DNA of 64,000 nt from JAFGHJ01 sp964525555 (GTDB lineage: Bacteria; Hydrothermota; UBA3072). Position numbers and translations under genes: made by a program. The notes beneath the pieces were generated by a model. The model was not told where the DNA came from and searched no databases. It worked only from the letters and a program-made list of their open reading frames with translations. How positions within the stretch are numbered: position 1 is the stretch's first letter; each line of letters begins with the position of its first letter. The stretch spans positions 62,001 to 126,000 of the forward strand of contig CAZGHN010000002.1 of assembly GCA_964525555.1 (NCBI GenBank). Reading direction: 5' to 3'. Of this stretch, positions 15,004 through 24,450 are shown one piece after another.

Positions 15004-18000
15004 GTGATTTTTATTATTTTATCAATAGCCCTTCAAGATCCGTTGAACAACGCATCGTTCTTGGATTCTTTGAATAGAGTTTTTTCGCCTCGTTTTATCG
15101 AGAAACAATTGAAAATGTATGGTATTCATCCTGACCACAGAAAATATTTTGGCCCTTATCATAAAATTAGAGGAGGGGGAATACAAGGACAAAGTAGTAT
15201 TCAGTCTTTACGCAAATTAAGAGCTAATGGGTATGATACTGTGAGAGTCGCGGCAATTAGAGTTGAGTTTTTGGAAGACACAACTTCCCTTACCACTGGC
15301 AACGGAAGATTTAATCTTGTTGGGTCAGGTGATGTATGCGACACAACATATGATACTACGGGCGTAATTGTAGATACTTTGATAGGTAGAAATATAGCAT
15401 ATGATCCTCCTCATGATTTAACATATTTTAATCGACTGATGGAGTTTTTACATAATTACTATTATAAGGTTTCTTATGGGCATATGTGGATAGAGTGGGA
15501 TGTTCTTCCTTCTGCTGGTGATTCCGGGTATTCCCTTCCGCATGAGATGAAATACTACGGAGACCCTGAAAATTTTGTTATCGGGTTTTTTAAGTTATTG
15601 AGAGATGCCGTGATAGTGGCTGATAACGATGCTGATTTTTCTAATTATGATATAGTTATTGTTTTTCACGCTGGGTCTGCCTGGCAGACTGATGTAGAGG
15701 GGGACTCACCTTATGATCTCGTTGGCGCACAGGGTTCAGGTATGCACGAGCTTTTTAATTCTTATCTTATTGTTGACGGTGATACTATCGATTCCGGTAT
15801 TCTTATGCCGGAGACCGTTTTTCAGGACGGAGTTATTTCTTTTCTTCAAGGAACTCTATGTCACGAATTTGGACATTCAAAGGTTTTAAAATTTGTCGAC
15901 CTTTACGATATATACTATGAAAAATTGGGAATGGGTGGATGGGCTTTAATGGGTAGCGGAAACTGGAATTTGCTTGGGCTGATTCCTCCCAGGTTATGCG
16001 CGTATAACAGAATTAAAGCCAGCTTCGATGAACCTGTTTTGATAGACAGTACGGCTTTTAACCTTCCGATAAAATGGGCTGGAAGTATTGATTCTACTAC
16101 TCCAAGAATTTATAAAGTACCCATTAATTCTGATGAATATTTCCTGATTGAAAACAAAAACGCATATGTTAATCCGGACACATTTCATTATGTTCTTCCA
16201 TGTACTACGAACATAGACTCAAATGGCTATAGAGTCTGGAAAGATAATGTTCTGGTTGATGTGGACGACTACGAATCTTCTCTCCCTGCTGAATATAACC
16301 GGGGAGGATTGGCAATATGGCACATCGATGAGAGAAAAATTGAAGCTACGGATTCTCTCAATATGATTAACGTTGGATATCCTATGGGTGTCGACCTTGA
16401 GGAAGCAGACGGTATTCAGGATTTCGAAAAACCTCTCAATCTGATTCAGAATATCGATGCGGCTTTCTACGGATCTCGCTTGGATGTTTTTAGCGCAGAA
16501 GGATTTAACACAAAATTTACCTGGGAAACAGATCCAAGTTCGCATGATAATTTCGGTAACTGGTCGGGGATATCTATAACAAATATTTCCTATCCTGATA
16601 CAATAATGTATTTTGATATTTCTTTTGAAAGAAGTTTTGCTGGATTCCCTAAAAAAATCGGTGGAAAAATGGACGTTATTTCCCCTCAGAACGTTGACAG
16701 TTCTGTTTATGTAGGTGATATGTGGGGAGCGATTTATAGGGTAAATCCCGATGATACAGTGTTTAGAATGATAGATACAATATATGACGATTCTACGTAT
16801 ACCTCTCCTCTAATAAGCGATATTACTGGGGATGGTAATTTAGAGGTTTTTGATATGACTATAGGAGGGAAGGTTTTTCTCTACTCGCTCGCTTTTGATT
16901 CTCTGTTGGATTCTTTTTCGATAAATGAACCAATATACGGAAATGCTTCAGCAGCTGATATCATTCCGGGAGCAGGCAAAGAAATATTGTTTGGTTCGGC
17001 AGCTTCAGAATTGCATGTCTTAAGATGGGACGGAGATAGCCTTCTTGAAGCCGAAGGATTTCCTTTATATGTGGGAGATTGGCTTGTCGCGACTCCTCTG
17101 GTTATTGGGAATTCGATATATGTTTTGCCGGGAGACGGAACTCTTTTGAAGGTATCTGCTGCTGGCGGAATTATTTGGAGGCGAGGAGAAGAAAGTGCTT
17201 CTTATACTCTGTCTTCCCCTGTGGCAGGAGATATAGACAGGGATGGAGTTAAAGAAATTCTTTGTTCGACAGGTGCTAAGAAGATTTTTACCGTAGATAC
17301 AGCGGGAAATATTGAATGGGAAAGAGAACTCCCTGCAAAAACTTATTTTTCTACGCCAGCACTTGGAGATATCAGCGGAGATGGATATCTTGATATTGTG
17401 TTTGCGGATAGTGCGAATATATTTGCTTTGAATAGGAATGGGGTTTTGATTGATAATTTCCCAATCAGGGTGCATTTATCAAGACAGACTCAATCTTCTA
17501 TAGTTCTTGCAGACGTAAGTGGTGATTCTCTGCTTGATATCGTTTTTGGTTCCCCTGACGGAGGGGTCTTTGCATATAACTCTCAAGGATCGAAAATTAA
17601 GGAATTCCCATTCGCGACCGGTAAGAGATCTTATTCTACACCTTTGGTTTTTGACATGAACGGAGATAACAGGACAGATCTTTTTATTGGATCCGATGAT
17701 GGATGGCTGTATGGTTGGGAAACAAATGGTTTTTTCAGACAGGATGGATGGAATAGAATCTATTTAAATAATGACCATCAATCGGTATTTCCGGATTCAC
17801 TTTTATCCTTGAGTGTCGAAGTGGGTAACGATTTGACTATCGAAGAGTTCTATATTTATCCTTCCCCTGTTAGAGGTAGTGAGGAGGCTTTTATTAGATT
17901 TCGTTTAGGCGCTTCATCTGACAATGTCGTTATAAAAGTTTTCTCTCTTTCAGGAAGGCTTATAACTGAAAAAAGAGTCACGGGACATTTTGGTCCTAAT

Positions 18001-18117
18001 GATGTTCGTATAGATAGGGATCTTTCAAGAGAGGCCAACGGCATTTATATGGTGACAATTAATGTTGAAGATAAGGTTTTTGATAAATTTAAATTCGGTT
18101 TAATAAAAAGATTTTAA
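15004..18117 (+). CDS. Secreted M6-like metalloprotease with beta-propeller and C-terminal sorting domain
   Basis: Protein of 1037 residues. A short hydrophobic N terminus (MIFIILSIAL) acts as a minimal export signal. The zinc site is CHEFGHSKVLKFVDLYD around residue 285, the HExxH motif with the downstream M6-type Met-rich GGWALMGSG. Residues from about 550 to 930 contain repeated FG-GAP/VCBS-like units (SDITGDGNLEVF, GDIDRDGVKEIL, GDISGDGYLDIV, DVSGDSLLDIV, DMNGDNRTDLF), a seven-bladed propeller type. The last 85 residues (FYIYPSPVRG...GRLITEKR) resemble the type IX sorting domain. GTG 15004 follows AAGGAG; an ATGTGA at 15002 overlaps it. It probably degrades external protein at the surface. 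Confidence 0.85.
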   Translation: MIFIILSIALQDPLNNASFLDSLNRVFSPRFIEKQLKMYGIHPDHRKYFGPYHKIRGGGIQGQSSIQSLRKLRANGYDTVRVAAIRVEFLEDTTSLTTGNGRFNLVGSGDVCDTTYDTTGVIVDTLIGRNIAYDPPHDLTYFNRLMEFLHNYYYKVSYGHMWIEWDVLPSAGDSGYSLPHEMKYYGDPENFVIGFFKLLRDAVIVADNDADFSNYDIVIVFHAGSAWQTDVEGDSPYDLVGAQGSGMHELFNSYLIVDGDTIDSGILMPETVFQDGVISFLQGTLCHEFGHSKVLKFVDLYDIYYEKLGMGGWALMGSGNWNLLGLIPPRLCAYNRIKASFDEPVLIDSTAFNLPIKWAGSIDSTTPRIYKVPINSDEYFLIENKNAYVNPDTFHYVLPCTTNIDSNGYRVWKDNVLVDVDDYESSLPAEYNRGGLAIWHIDERKIEATDSLNMINVGYPMGVDLEEADGIQDFEKPLNLIQNIDAAFYGSRLDVFSAEGFNTKFTWETDPSSHDNFGNWSGISITNISYPDTIMYFDISFERSFAGFPKKIGGKMDVISPQNVDSSVYVGDMWGAIYRVNPDDTVFRMIDTIYDDSTYTSPLISDITGDGNLEVFDMTIGGKVFLYSLAFDSLLDSFSINEPIYGNASAADIIPGAGKEILFGSAASELHVLRWDGDSLLEAEGFPLYVGDWLVATPLVIGNSIYVLPGDGTLLKVSAAGGIIWRRGEESASYTLSSPVAGDIDRDGVKEILCSTGAKKIFTVDTAGNIEWERELPAKTYFSTPALGDISGDGYLDIVFADSANIFALNRNGVLIDNFPIRVHLSRQTQSSIVLADVSGDSLLDIVFGSPDGGVFAYNSQGSKIKEFPFATGKRSYSTPLVFDMNGDNRTDLFIGSDDGWLYGWETNGFFRQDGWNRIYLNNDHQSVFPDSLLSLSVEVGNDLTIEEFYIYPSPVRGSEEAFIRFRLGASSDNVVIKVFSLSGRLITEKRVTGHFGPNDVRIDRDLSREANGIYMVTINVEDKVFDKFKFGLIKRF

Positions 18118-18142
18118 AATCTAAACGAAGAAGGAGTGTTTA

Positions 18143-18745
18143 ATGTTATTTCTTTCAATTCTTTTTTCAATAACACCAGCTAAAGCTGCTTTTTCCTCTT
18201 TTATTCTCCCCGGCTCCGGGGATTGGTTGATGGGAGATAAAAAGAGAGGAGCTTGTTTTATTCTTGCGGAAGCAGGAATTTGGATAACTTATTTTGATAG
18301 TAAGAGAGAGGCAAACAAGATTGATGAAATATCGAAGAATTATGCAGCTTATTACGCTTCTGCAAATCTTAACAAGCAGGATAATGAATATTTTGACGTT
18401 ATGGCTCATTATATGACAAATTTGGATTATAATGAAACAGTTAAGGAAGAAGCAAGAGCATTATATCCAGACACTCTGAATACTGAGATTTTACAGCGGA
18501 GAAGGTCATATATTGAGAATAATTCATATGTAGGGGAAGATGCATGGCAGTGGCGATCACAGGAATTTGCGGATGATTATAAAGATCTAAGAAAAGCAAA
18601 GAGGAAATCGACCCAGAAAGCAACCAATATGGTTGGACTTGCTTTAGCCAACAGAGCGGTTAGCTTTTTCACGACGTACTTTTTTGGAAAGCGAGTTTCT
18701 GTAGGGATTAAGGAAAATGAGATTGAGGTCGGTTTTAGGTTTTAA
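18143..18745 (+). CDS. DUF5683-like exported protein
   Basis: Protein of 200 residues after a GAAGGAG site. The short signal MLFLSILFSITPAKAAFSS has an Ala-rich cleavage region; FILPGSGDWLMGDKKRGACF matches the PGxG..G.K.G motif shared with the 7537-7932 protein. The middle is helical and charged (residues 55-160), ending in KENEIEVGFRF, a beta strand that could be a membrane-spanning end. Function unknown. It follows the M6 protease by 25 bp and its TAA overlaps the ATG of cysS (TAATG), so it is translated with cysS. Confidence 0.65.
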   Translation: MLFLSILFSITPAKAAFSSFILPGSGDWLMGDKKRGACFILAEAGIWITYFDSKREANKIDEISKNYAAYYASANLNKQDNEYFDVMAHYMTNLDYNETVKEEARALYPDTLNTEILQRRRSYIENNSYVGEDAWQWRSQEFADDYKDLRKAKRKSTQKATNMVGLALANRAVSFFTTYFFGKRVSVGIKENEIEVGFRF

Positions 18746-20082
18746 TGGAATTATATAATACATTAAGCAGGAAAAAAGAAGAATTTAAGCCTTTAAAGGG
18801 AAAAGAGGTGACTTTCTATTATTGTGGTATGACCCTTCAAGAGTCTCCTCACATTGGTCATATTAGAGCTGCTTTAACTTCGGATATTCTCAATCGCTAT
18901 TTACTTTATCTTGGTTATGATGTTAAGTTAATAGTTAATTTTACTGATATTGATGATAAAGTTATTGTTAAGGCGGAAGAGGAAAAGAAAGATTATAGAG
19001 AGATAGTTGCTTACTATGAAAATGAATATAGAAGTGTAATACAACGCCTTAATATTTTGGAACCAGTCTTTTATCCAAGAGCGACACAGCATATCGAAGA
19101 GATAATAAATTTAGTGCAAAAGCTGGAGAAAGAAAGATATGCCTATGAAAAAAACGGGGATGTTTTCTTTAGCGTTCGAAGGTCTAAAGACTATGGTAAG
19201 CTTTCAGGTAAGAAAATAGCCGATTTAAGAGCAGGATCAAGGATTCAGGTTAACGAAAATAAAGAGGACCCGCTTGATTTTGTTCTATGGAAAAAGGCAA
19301 AGCCTTCAGAACCCTCCTGGTTTTCTCCATGGGGAAAAGGAAGACCTGGCTGGCATATAGAGTGTTCTGCAATGGCAACATATTATCTTGGAGATACAAT
19401 AGATATTCATGGAGGAGGAAGCGACCTGATCTTTCCTCATCATGAAAATGAAATTGCTCAATCCGAAAGCGCTACCGGAAAGACTTTCGCTAGATTTTGG
19501 ATTCATAACGAAATGCTTAATATAAAAGGCGAGAAGATGTCAAAATCTTTGTTGAATTTTATTCCAATAACCGAGCTATTAAATGAGTATGATCCTAATG
19601 TGGTTAGATTATATTTGTTGCAAGCCCATTATAGAAGTCCTATTAATTATAACATAGAAATGTTGAAACAGGCTGTTTCTGGATGGGAGAAAATTACCAA
19701 TTTCTTAAATATTTCTGAAGGATCAGAAGGAAAACTATTTTCTAATGTAATCGAAGAGTTCGAAAACAAAATGAATGATGACATAGGTACACCAGCTGCT
19801 TTAGCTCTGGCTTTTGATATGGTTAACCAGGGACTTAAGGCAAAAGGAAAAGATATTGGATCTTATAGAGAGACATTGTCTTATATCATGACAAATCTTG
19901 GTTTCCAATTGGGGAGCAAAAGCCGTGAGCTGGAACCCGTCATTGAAGCAATGGTTTCTTTTAGGAATAAGCTTAGGGAAGAAGGAAATTATGAAATGGC
20001 GGATAGAGTCAGAGATGTTCTCGAGAAGACAGGTATTCTTATACAAGACAGCCCAAAAGGCAGTATCTGGAGACTGAAATGA
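18745..20082 (+). CDS. cysS: Cysteinyl-tRNA synthetase
   Basis: Class I aminoacyl-tRNA synthetase of 445 residues. Zinc ligand Cys27 (YYCGMT), HIGH motif PHIGHIRAAL at 36-39, WHIECSAM with Cys207, PHHENE with His232, and KMSKS at 264-268 are all present. It charges tRNA-Cys. It starts inside the stop codon of the previous gene and overlaps rsmB by 4 nt. At 445 residues the size is slightly short but complete; the C-terminal helical domain is reduced. Confidence 0.95.
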   Translation: MELYNTLSRKKEEFKPLKGKEVTFYYCGMTLQESPHIGHIRAALTSDILNRYLLYLGYDVKLIVNFTDIDDKVIVKAEEEKKDYREIVAYYENEYRSVIQRLNILEPVFYPRATQHIEEIINLVQKLEKERYAYEKNGDVFFSVRRSKDYGKLSGKKIADLRAGSRIQVNENKEDPLDFVLWKKAKPSEPSWFSPWGKGRPGWHIECSAMATYYLGDTIDIHGGGSDLIFPHHENEIAQSESATGKTFARFWIHNEMLNIKGEKMSKSLLNFIPITELLNEYDPNVVRLYLLQAHYRSPINYNIEMLKQAVSGWEKITNFLNISEGSEGKLFSNVIEEFENKMNDDIGTPAALALAFDMVNQGLKAKGKDIGSYRETLSYIMTNLGFQLGSKSRELEPVIEAMVSFRNKLREEGNYEMADRVRDVLEKTGILIQDSPKGSIWRLK

Positions 20083-21335
20083 ACGGAAGAGAATTGGCTT
20101 TAGAGGCTCTTATTGGGTTTGAAACTAAAGGAAAAACATTAAAAAGTTTCTCGAAAACAGAGAAGAAAGAACATCCGGATAGCTCAATACAGAAAGCTTA
20201 TGATTACTTTTACGGTTCAGTGAAGATGATTAAAAGACTGGACTATATTTTGGACAATCATTTAAATAAGAAAAAACTTAAGAGTTTACCTTTGCCTATA
20301 AGAAATATTCTTAGAGAGGGAGCTTACGGACTACTCTTTAGTAAAGATCCTGCGCATGCAGTTGTAAATGAATCGGTAAATCTTGCAAAGAAATTTGGGC
20401 ACAACGGTACAGCATCACTTGTAAATGCTGTTTTAAGGAATCTTCATCCTGTAAGTTATCCTCAAGAACCAGTTGAATATCTGTCAACATTTTATTCGTT
20501 TCCAAAGTTTTTGGTTAGACTGTTGTTAGATGTATACGCGGATAAAACTGAGGATATATTAAAAGCGAGCAATCTTCCTCCAGTTACAACAGTACGGGTT
20601 AACACAATGAGAAGCACTCCGCGTGACGTTTTAAAAGATTTAAAAGGAGAAGGGTTCAAAGCTGAAAATATTGAAGGAAGAGAGATAAATCTTTTGACAG
20701 AGAGCAAAGCTATTTACAGTCAAAGTTTTAAAAAAGGCAAATTTCAAATTCAAGGAGTAACTCAGACTATTAATACGGAAATACTTTCTCCAAAAAGAGG
20801 GCAAATTATACTTGATTTATGTTCTGTTCCCGGAACAAAGAGTACAGGGATAGCAGAAATTATTGAAGATGATGGAATTGTGTTGTCTGTAGACAAAAAA
20901 GATCTTCGTTTAGTTGTTCAAAATGCCGGGAGACTTGGACTTAAGAGTATTTATCCTGTTAGAGCTGATGTAAGAAATTTTCGAGTCGGGCGAGCCGACA
21001 GGGTTCTGTTAGACGTTCCTTGTTCCGGTACAGGGGTTATGGGCAAAAGAGGAGATCTGAGATGGAATCTAAGTCTTATGTCTTTAAATAGGCTTGTGGA
21101 TTTGCAAAGAGAGCTTTTGAGTTGCGCGGCAAAGAATTTAAGTAAAGATGGGGTTTTAGTTTATTCGACCTGTTCCATTCTGCCACAGGAAAATGAGGAG
21201 CAGATTCAATGGTTTTTAAAAGAACATGCTGATTTTGTTGTTGAATCTGAAGGGGATAATGATACCTTCATAAGGACGTTACCCGGTGCTCCTTATTATG
21301 ATGGTGGATTTGGTGCAGTACTTATAAGGAGGTGA
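20079..21335 (+). CDS. rsmB: 16S rRNA (cytosine967-C5)-methyltransferase
   Basis: Protein of 418 residues. The N-terminal 140 residues are a NusB-like RNA-binding domain (RELALEALIGFETKGKT, LPLPIRNILREGAYGLLF). The catalytic half has SAM motif LDLCSVPGTKSTGIAE, the DVPCSGTGVMGKR motif IV with the first Cys, and YSTCSILPQENEEQ with the nucleophile Cys. RsmB methylates C967 of 16S rRNA. It overlaps cysS by 4 nt. Its 3' end contains the AAGGAGGTG ribosome site of the PASTA gene. Confidence 0.92.
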   Translation: MNGRELALEALIGFETKGKTLKSFSKTEKKEHPDSSIQKAYDYFYGSVKMIKRLDYILDNHLNKKKLKSLPLPIRNILREGAYGLLFSKDPAHAVVNESVNLAKKFGHNGTASLVNAVLRNLHPVSYPQEPVEYLSTFYSFPKFLVRLLLDVYADKTEDILKASNLPPVTTVRVNTMRSTPRDVLKDLKGEGFKAENIEGREINLLTESKAIYSQSFKKGKFQIQGVTQTINTEILSPKRGQIILDLCSVPGTKSTGIAEIIEDDGIVLSVDKKDLRLVVQNAGRLGLKSIYPVRADVRNFRVGRADRVLLDVPCSGTGVMGKRGDLRWNLSLMSLNRLVDLQRELLSCAAKNLSKDGVLVYSTCSILPQENEEQIQWFLKEHADFVVESEGDNDTFIRTLPGAPYYDGGFGAVLIRR

Positions 21336-21338
21336 TTT

Positions 21339-22094
21339 ATGTATTATCAGCAGAGTTCTGCCAAGGTGTTTTGGATAGCTTTTCTTACTTCTCTTGTAGT
21401 CTCCAGTTTAGTTGGTTTTGTTTTCGTCTATTTTGTTCCTCAGGTTACCTCATTAGAAGCACAAACTGTTGTAATCCCAGATGTTGAGAATTTAGAATTG
21501 CAGAAAGCAGAGATGATTATGGACGAGAAAGGATTAAAAATATTAGTAGAAGATGAAAAGTTTCATCCGACAACGAAAAAGGATAGAGTTATTTACCAGA
21601 AACCAGCTGCGGGTGAGTCGGTAGATAGGGGTTCTACAGTAAGAGTTGTTTTAAGCAAAGGCCCTAACGAAGGAATAGAACAAGAAGAGGAAATAATAGT
21701 TCCTTCTGTTATTGGTTTTGATATTAATCAGGCTAAAGTATATCTTGCTGAAAGAGGTCTAGTCGTGGGAATTGTTGATAAGGAAGAATCCGAACAAGCT
21801 AAGGATATCGTTTTGAGAACTGTTCCGGAACCAGGGAAAAAAGTAACAGCCGAAGTTCCTATAAGACTAGTTGTTTCTTCCGGAGGAGGAAAAGTGTCCG
21901 TTCCAAATGTTAAAGGAAAGAGTGAATATAGGGCACGGTTGCTGCTTGAAGAAAGTGGCCTTGAAATGGGAAGAAAAAACTATACTACTAGTGGAGAATA
22001 TGCTTTTGATATTATAATTTATCAAAGTCCGCAACCCGGAGTTATGGTAGAAAAGGGATCAAAGGTAGACGTAACTATAAATAGAGAGGGATAA
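21339..22094 (+). CDS. Membrane-anchored PASTA-domain protein (three PASTA)
   Basis: Protein of 251 residues: a cytoplasmic tail of about 10, one membrane helix (VFWIAFLTSLVVSSLVGFVF), then three PASTA repeats with the VPxVxGxxxxxAxxxLxxxGL pattern (VIPDVENLELQKAEMIM, VPSVIGFDINQAKVYL, VPNVKGKSEYRARLLL). PASTA domains bind peptidoglycan or muropeptides. There is no kinase domain, unlike PknB. ATG 21339 has AAGGAGGTG upstream. It pairs with the next PASTA gene, separated by 2 nt, likely a complex at the cell wall or septum. Confidence 0.85.
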   Translation: MYYQQSSAKVFWIAFLTSLVVSSLVGFVFVYFVPQVTSLEAQTVVIPDVENLELQKAEMIMDEKGLKILVEDEKFHPTTKKDRVIYQKPAAGESVDRGSTVRVVLSKGPNEGIEQEEEIIVPSVIGFDINQAKVYLAERGLVVGIVDKEESEQAKDIVLRTVPEPGKKVTAEVPIRLVVSSGGGKVSVPNVKGKSEYRARLLLEESGLEMGRKNYTTSGEYAFDIIIYQSPQPGVMVEKGSKVDVTINREG

Positions 22095-22096
22095 TA

Positions 22097-22801
22097 GTGA
22101 AGAAGATACTTGTATATGTATCTGTTATATTAGTTTCTTTTGTTTTTGGTTTTGGAATTTTCTATTATTTAATGCCGGTTATCGTGAAACATAGCAAAAC
22201 CATAGAAGTTCCTTATTTAAAGCATATGAGTATGGAAAGAGCAGGAGATTTCCTTACGACTTTGGGCTTAAAGTATGTTGTTTCAGATAGTGTTCACTCC
22301 AATGAAATCCCGAAAGGTTTCATAGTTAACAGTGATCCTGCAGCGAAGGAAGAAATCAAGCTTGGAGGAAAAATCAAACTTATCGTCAGCAAGGGGCCCA
22401 GAAAAATTAGGCTTCCGGATATTATAGGACTTTCTCGAGAGGAAGCAGTTGACTCTTTGGATATTTATGGTATAACCAACAGGGTATTTATAAATTATCC
22501 TGTTCAGGAAGAAGAATTAGATGAAAAGATCGTTAAGACGAAACCTGCCATTGAGGATAGTATTGCTGAAGGGGGGATGATAACTATCTATATAGGGACA
22601 GAGAAAAGAAAAGTCTTTTTGATGCCAAATCTAAATGGAATGATTTTGGATGAAGCTGAAGAAGAAATTCTGAAATACGGACTTATATTGGCGGAAATCA
22701 AGAGAACATCAGGAGAAGTAGATGTAGTTATTCAACAGTCTCCCGCACCCGGAGTAGAAGTAACCTTTGAAGATAAGGTAAAACTGGTAGTGGGTCAGTA
22801 G
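22097..22801 (+). CDS. Membrane-anchored PASTA-domain protein
   Basis: Protein of 234 residues from GTG 22097. One N-terminal membrane helix (ILVYVSVILVSFVFGFGIFYY) precedes three PASTA units (VPYLKHMSMERAGDFL, LPDIIGLSREEAVDSL, MPNLNGMILDEAEEEIL). Like its neighbour, it lacks a kinase domain. The two PASTA genes look like an old duplication with low residual identity. A bare PASTA pair after rsmB is reminiscent of the rsmB-stp1-pknB cluster of Firmicutes, but the phosphatase and kinase are not here. Confidence 0.83.
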   Translation: MKKILVYVSVILVSFVFGFGIFYYLMPVIVKHSKTIEVPYLKHMSMERAGDFLTTLGLKYVVSDSVHSNEIPKGFIVNSDPAAKEEIKLGGKIKLIVSKGPRKIRLPDIIGLSREEAVDSLDIYGITNRVFINYPVQEEELDEKIVKTKPAIEDSIAEGGMITIYIGTEKRKVFLMPNLNGMILDEAEEEILKYGLILAEIKRTSGEVDVVIQQSPAPGVEVTFEDKVKLVVGQ

Positions 22802-22875
22802 ATTGATTTGGGGTGTTTAGATATTTTTTTGACGAGTAAGGAAATGAAAAAGGTTTAAATATAAGGAGGCGAGGG

Positions 22876-23508
22876 ATGTATGAGGTAAAGAGAATGGATA
22901 ATCATCGAGGGATTTCTTATTTGTTTTTCGAGTGGCCGCGTGATTTGACGACATTCAAAAAAACGGTTTTTGCTTTTGGTTTTGCATGTGTTACAGGACT
23001 CTCGGCTCAAGTTAAAATTCCTCTCCCGTGGACACCTGTTCCGATTACGATGCAAACATTCTTTGTTCTCCTTGCAGGAGTACTTCTTGGTCGAACTTGG
23101 GGTGGAGTCAGTCAGTTAATATACGTAAGCGCTGGTGTGTTGGGAATCCAGTGGTTTGCGGGTTCGAGTCTTTTTGGCCCTACCGGAGGATATTTAATTG
23201 GATTTATCCTTGCTTCTTTTTTCCTTGGTTATGTAATAGACAGATATGTAAAACATAGAGATTTTATTACTATTCTTTTTTTGATGTTTTTCGCAAATTT
23301 CTGTTTGATATATGTTCCCGGCTTACTTCAGTTGGGTTTTTATTTATATCTAATAAAAGGATCTTTTCCGGGTTTTTTGACACTGCTTTCCATGGGTTTT
23401 CTGCCGTTTCTTCCCGGTGCTTTGATTAAAGTCACTCTTGCCGCAGTTATTGCTGTTTCTGTTATGCCTAAGGATGTAGATTCTTCGAATCGGTTAAACA
23501 GTTCTTAG
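22876..23508 (+). CDS. bioY: Biotin transporter BioY (ECF S component)
   Basis: Protein of 210 residues, six predicted membrane helices. The BioY signature is clear: VKIPLPWTPVPITMQTFFVLLAG, LLGRTWGGVSQLIYVSAG, GLLGIQWF-like region and FGPTGGYLIGFILASFFLG. It takes up biotin, with an ECF module probably encoded elsewhere. A strong AAGGAGG site precedes ATG 22876. Biotin ligase (birA) and biotin-dependent carboxylase genes lie further along; no biotin synthesis genes are visible. The 28-residue N-terminal tail before the first helix is unusual for BioY. Confidence 0.93.
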   Translation: MYEVKRMDNHRGISYLFFEWPRDLTTFKKTVFAFGFACVTGLSAQVKIPLPWTPVPITMQTFFVLLAGVLLGRTWGGVSQLIYVSAGVLGIQWFAGSSLFGPTGGYLIGFILASFFLGYVIDRYVKHRDFITILFLMFFANFCLIYVPGLLQLGFYLYLIKGSFPGFLTLLSMGFLPFLPGALIKVTLAAVIAVSVMPKDVDSSNRLNSS

Positions 23509-23647
23509 GGATTAGGCTTTGGGATTTAGGATTTAGTTAAAACAAAAAAATCCTTGTGTCTTAGTGGCTTTGTGTGAGATAAATTTGGATTGTGAGGTAG
23601 GGTTCAACCAACAAAAAATCTATGTGTTCTCCGTGGCTCTGTGTGAG
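23508..23647. repeat. Dispersed repeats in bioY / glycosylase spacer
   Basis: Bases 23508-23536 repeat the word GGATTTAGG. Bases 23551-23578 (CCTTGTGTCTTAGTGGCTTT..) and 23619-23647 (CTATGTGTTCTCCGTGGC..) are two further copies of the CTTTGTG family, each extended by CTNTGTGTGAGA. Confidence 0.6.
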
Positions 23648-23659
23648 AAAACTTTTTTA

Positions 23660-23687
23660 TTGCGAAAGTTGTTACAAACATTATAAT
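23660..23687 (+). promoter_or_regulatory. Promoter of the glycosylase gene (leaderless or very short leader)
   Basis: TTGCGA (23660-23665), 16-bp spacer, TATAAT (23682-23687). The -10 box ends 9 nt before ATG 23697, so transcription should start at or just before the start codon. The same TTGCGA-16-TATAAT arrangement is found upstream of birA. Confidence 0.55.
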
Positions 23688-23696
23688 CCTTACAGT

Positions 23697-24446
23697 ATGT
23701 CACGAATAAATATAAAAACAAAGGATTTTGATTTTTATAAAACTTTTAATTCAGGTCTCTTTTACTTCTTCTACGAGGATGCACCTGTAAGAAAAATATA
23801 TTTTAATAATCGATTCTTTGACCTTGTTTTTAAACAACAGTATGATTCCTTGATAATAGATATATCTCCTTTTCCCGAAAAGAAAGAAGTAAATATCTTA
23901 AAGGCCCGGATTTCCAAATGTCTGGGGCTACATGAAGATTTAAGCGATTTTTATACCATTTGTAAAAGTGACAAGGTTCTAAAGGAATATCTACCGAAGA
24001 TAAGTAAAACAAGGGTTATTTCCGCTTTTACCGATTTTGAAGCATTAGTTGGTGCAATAATTTCTCAAAATAATTCTTATAGGAATTATAGAACGCAGAT
24101 GAGAAAGGTCTACAGGGTAATTAATTTTAATCCTTCAAATTATAAAGAAAAAACCATGGGAAAACTTAAGCTCGGATATAAAATTTCTTATATTCTGGAA
24201 CTAACAAAAAGTTATAATAAAACGGATATTAGGAATATTAAGGGCATTGGGAATTATTCTGTAAATCTTTATAATATTTTCCAGAAAAGAGATTATAATG
24301 CCTTTTATGTTGATTGCCTTACCGAAAAAATTATGAAGGAAAAATACGGAATTAACAAAGGTTTTGAAGAAAATAGTAAAGAACTATGGGGAAATTATAG
24401 AGGACTTGCCGAAGCTTATCTTCAGCGCTTTTTTGAAAAGAAATAA
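23697..24446 (+). CDS. HhH-GPD superfamily DNA glycosylase
   Basis: Protein of 249 residues from ATG 23697. The HhH-GPD core is visible: DFEALVGAIISQNNSYRNYR (equivalent to the LxxxILxQQ helix), the hairpin IRNIKGIGNYSVNLYNIF, and YVDCLTEKIMKEKYG, where the Asp is the expected catalytic residue. It resembles AlkA/Ogg-like base-excision enzymes; damaged-base specificity cannot be told. The upstream ATG at 23622 lies in repeat DNA and is rejected. No ribosome site is present. Confidence 0.75.
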   Translation: MSRINIKTKDFDFYKTFNSGLFYFFYEDAPVRKIYFNNRFFDLVFKQQYDSLIIDISPFPEKKEVNILKARISKCLGLHEDLSDFYTICKSDKVLKEYLPKISKTRVISAFTDFEALVGAIISQNNSYRNYRTQMRKVYRVINFNPSNYKEKTMGKLKLGYKISYILELTKSYNKTDIRNIKGIGNYSVNLYNIFQKRDYNAFYVDCLTEKIMKEKYGINKGFEENSKELWGNYRGLAEAYLQRFFEKK

Positions 24447-24450
24447 TTTT

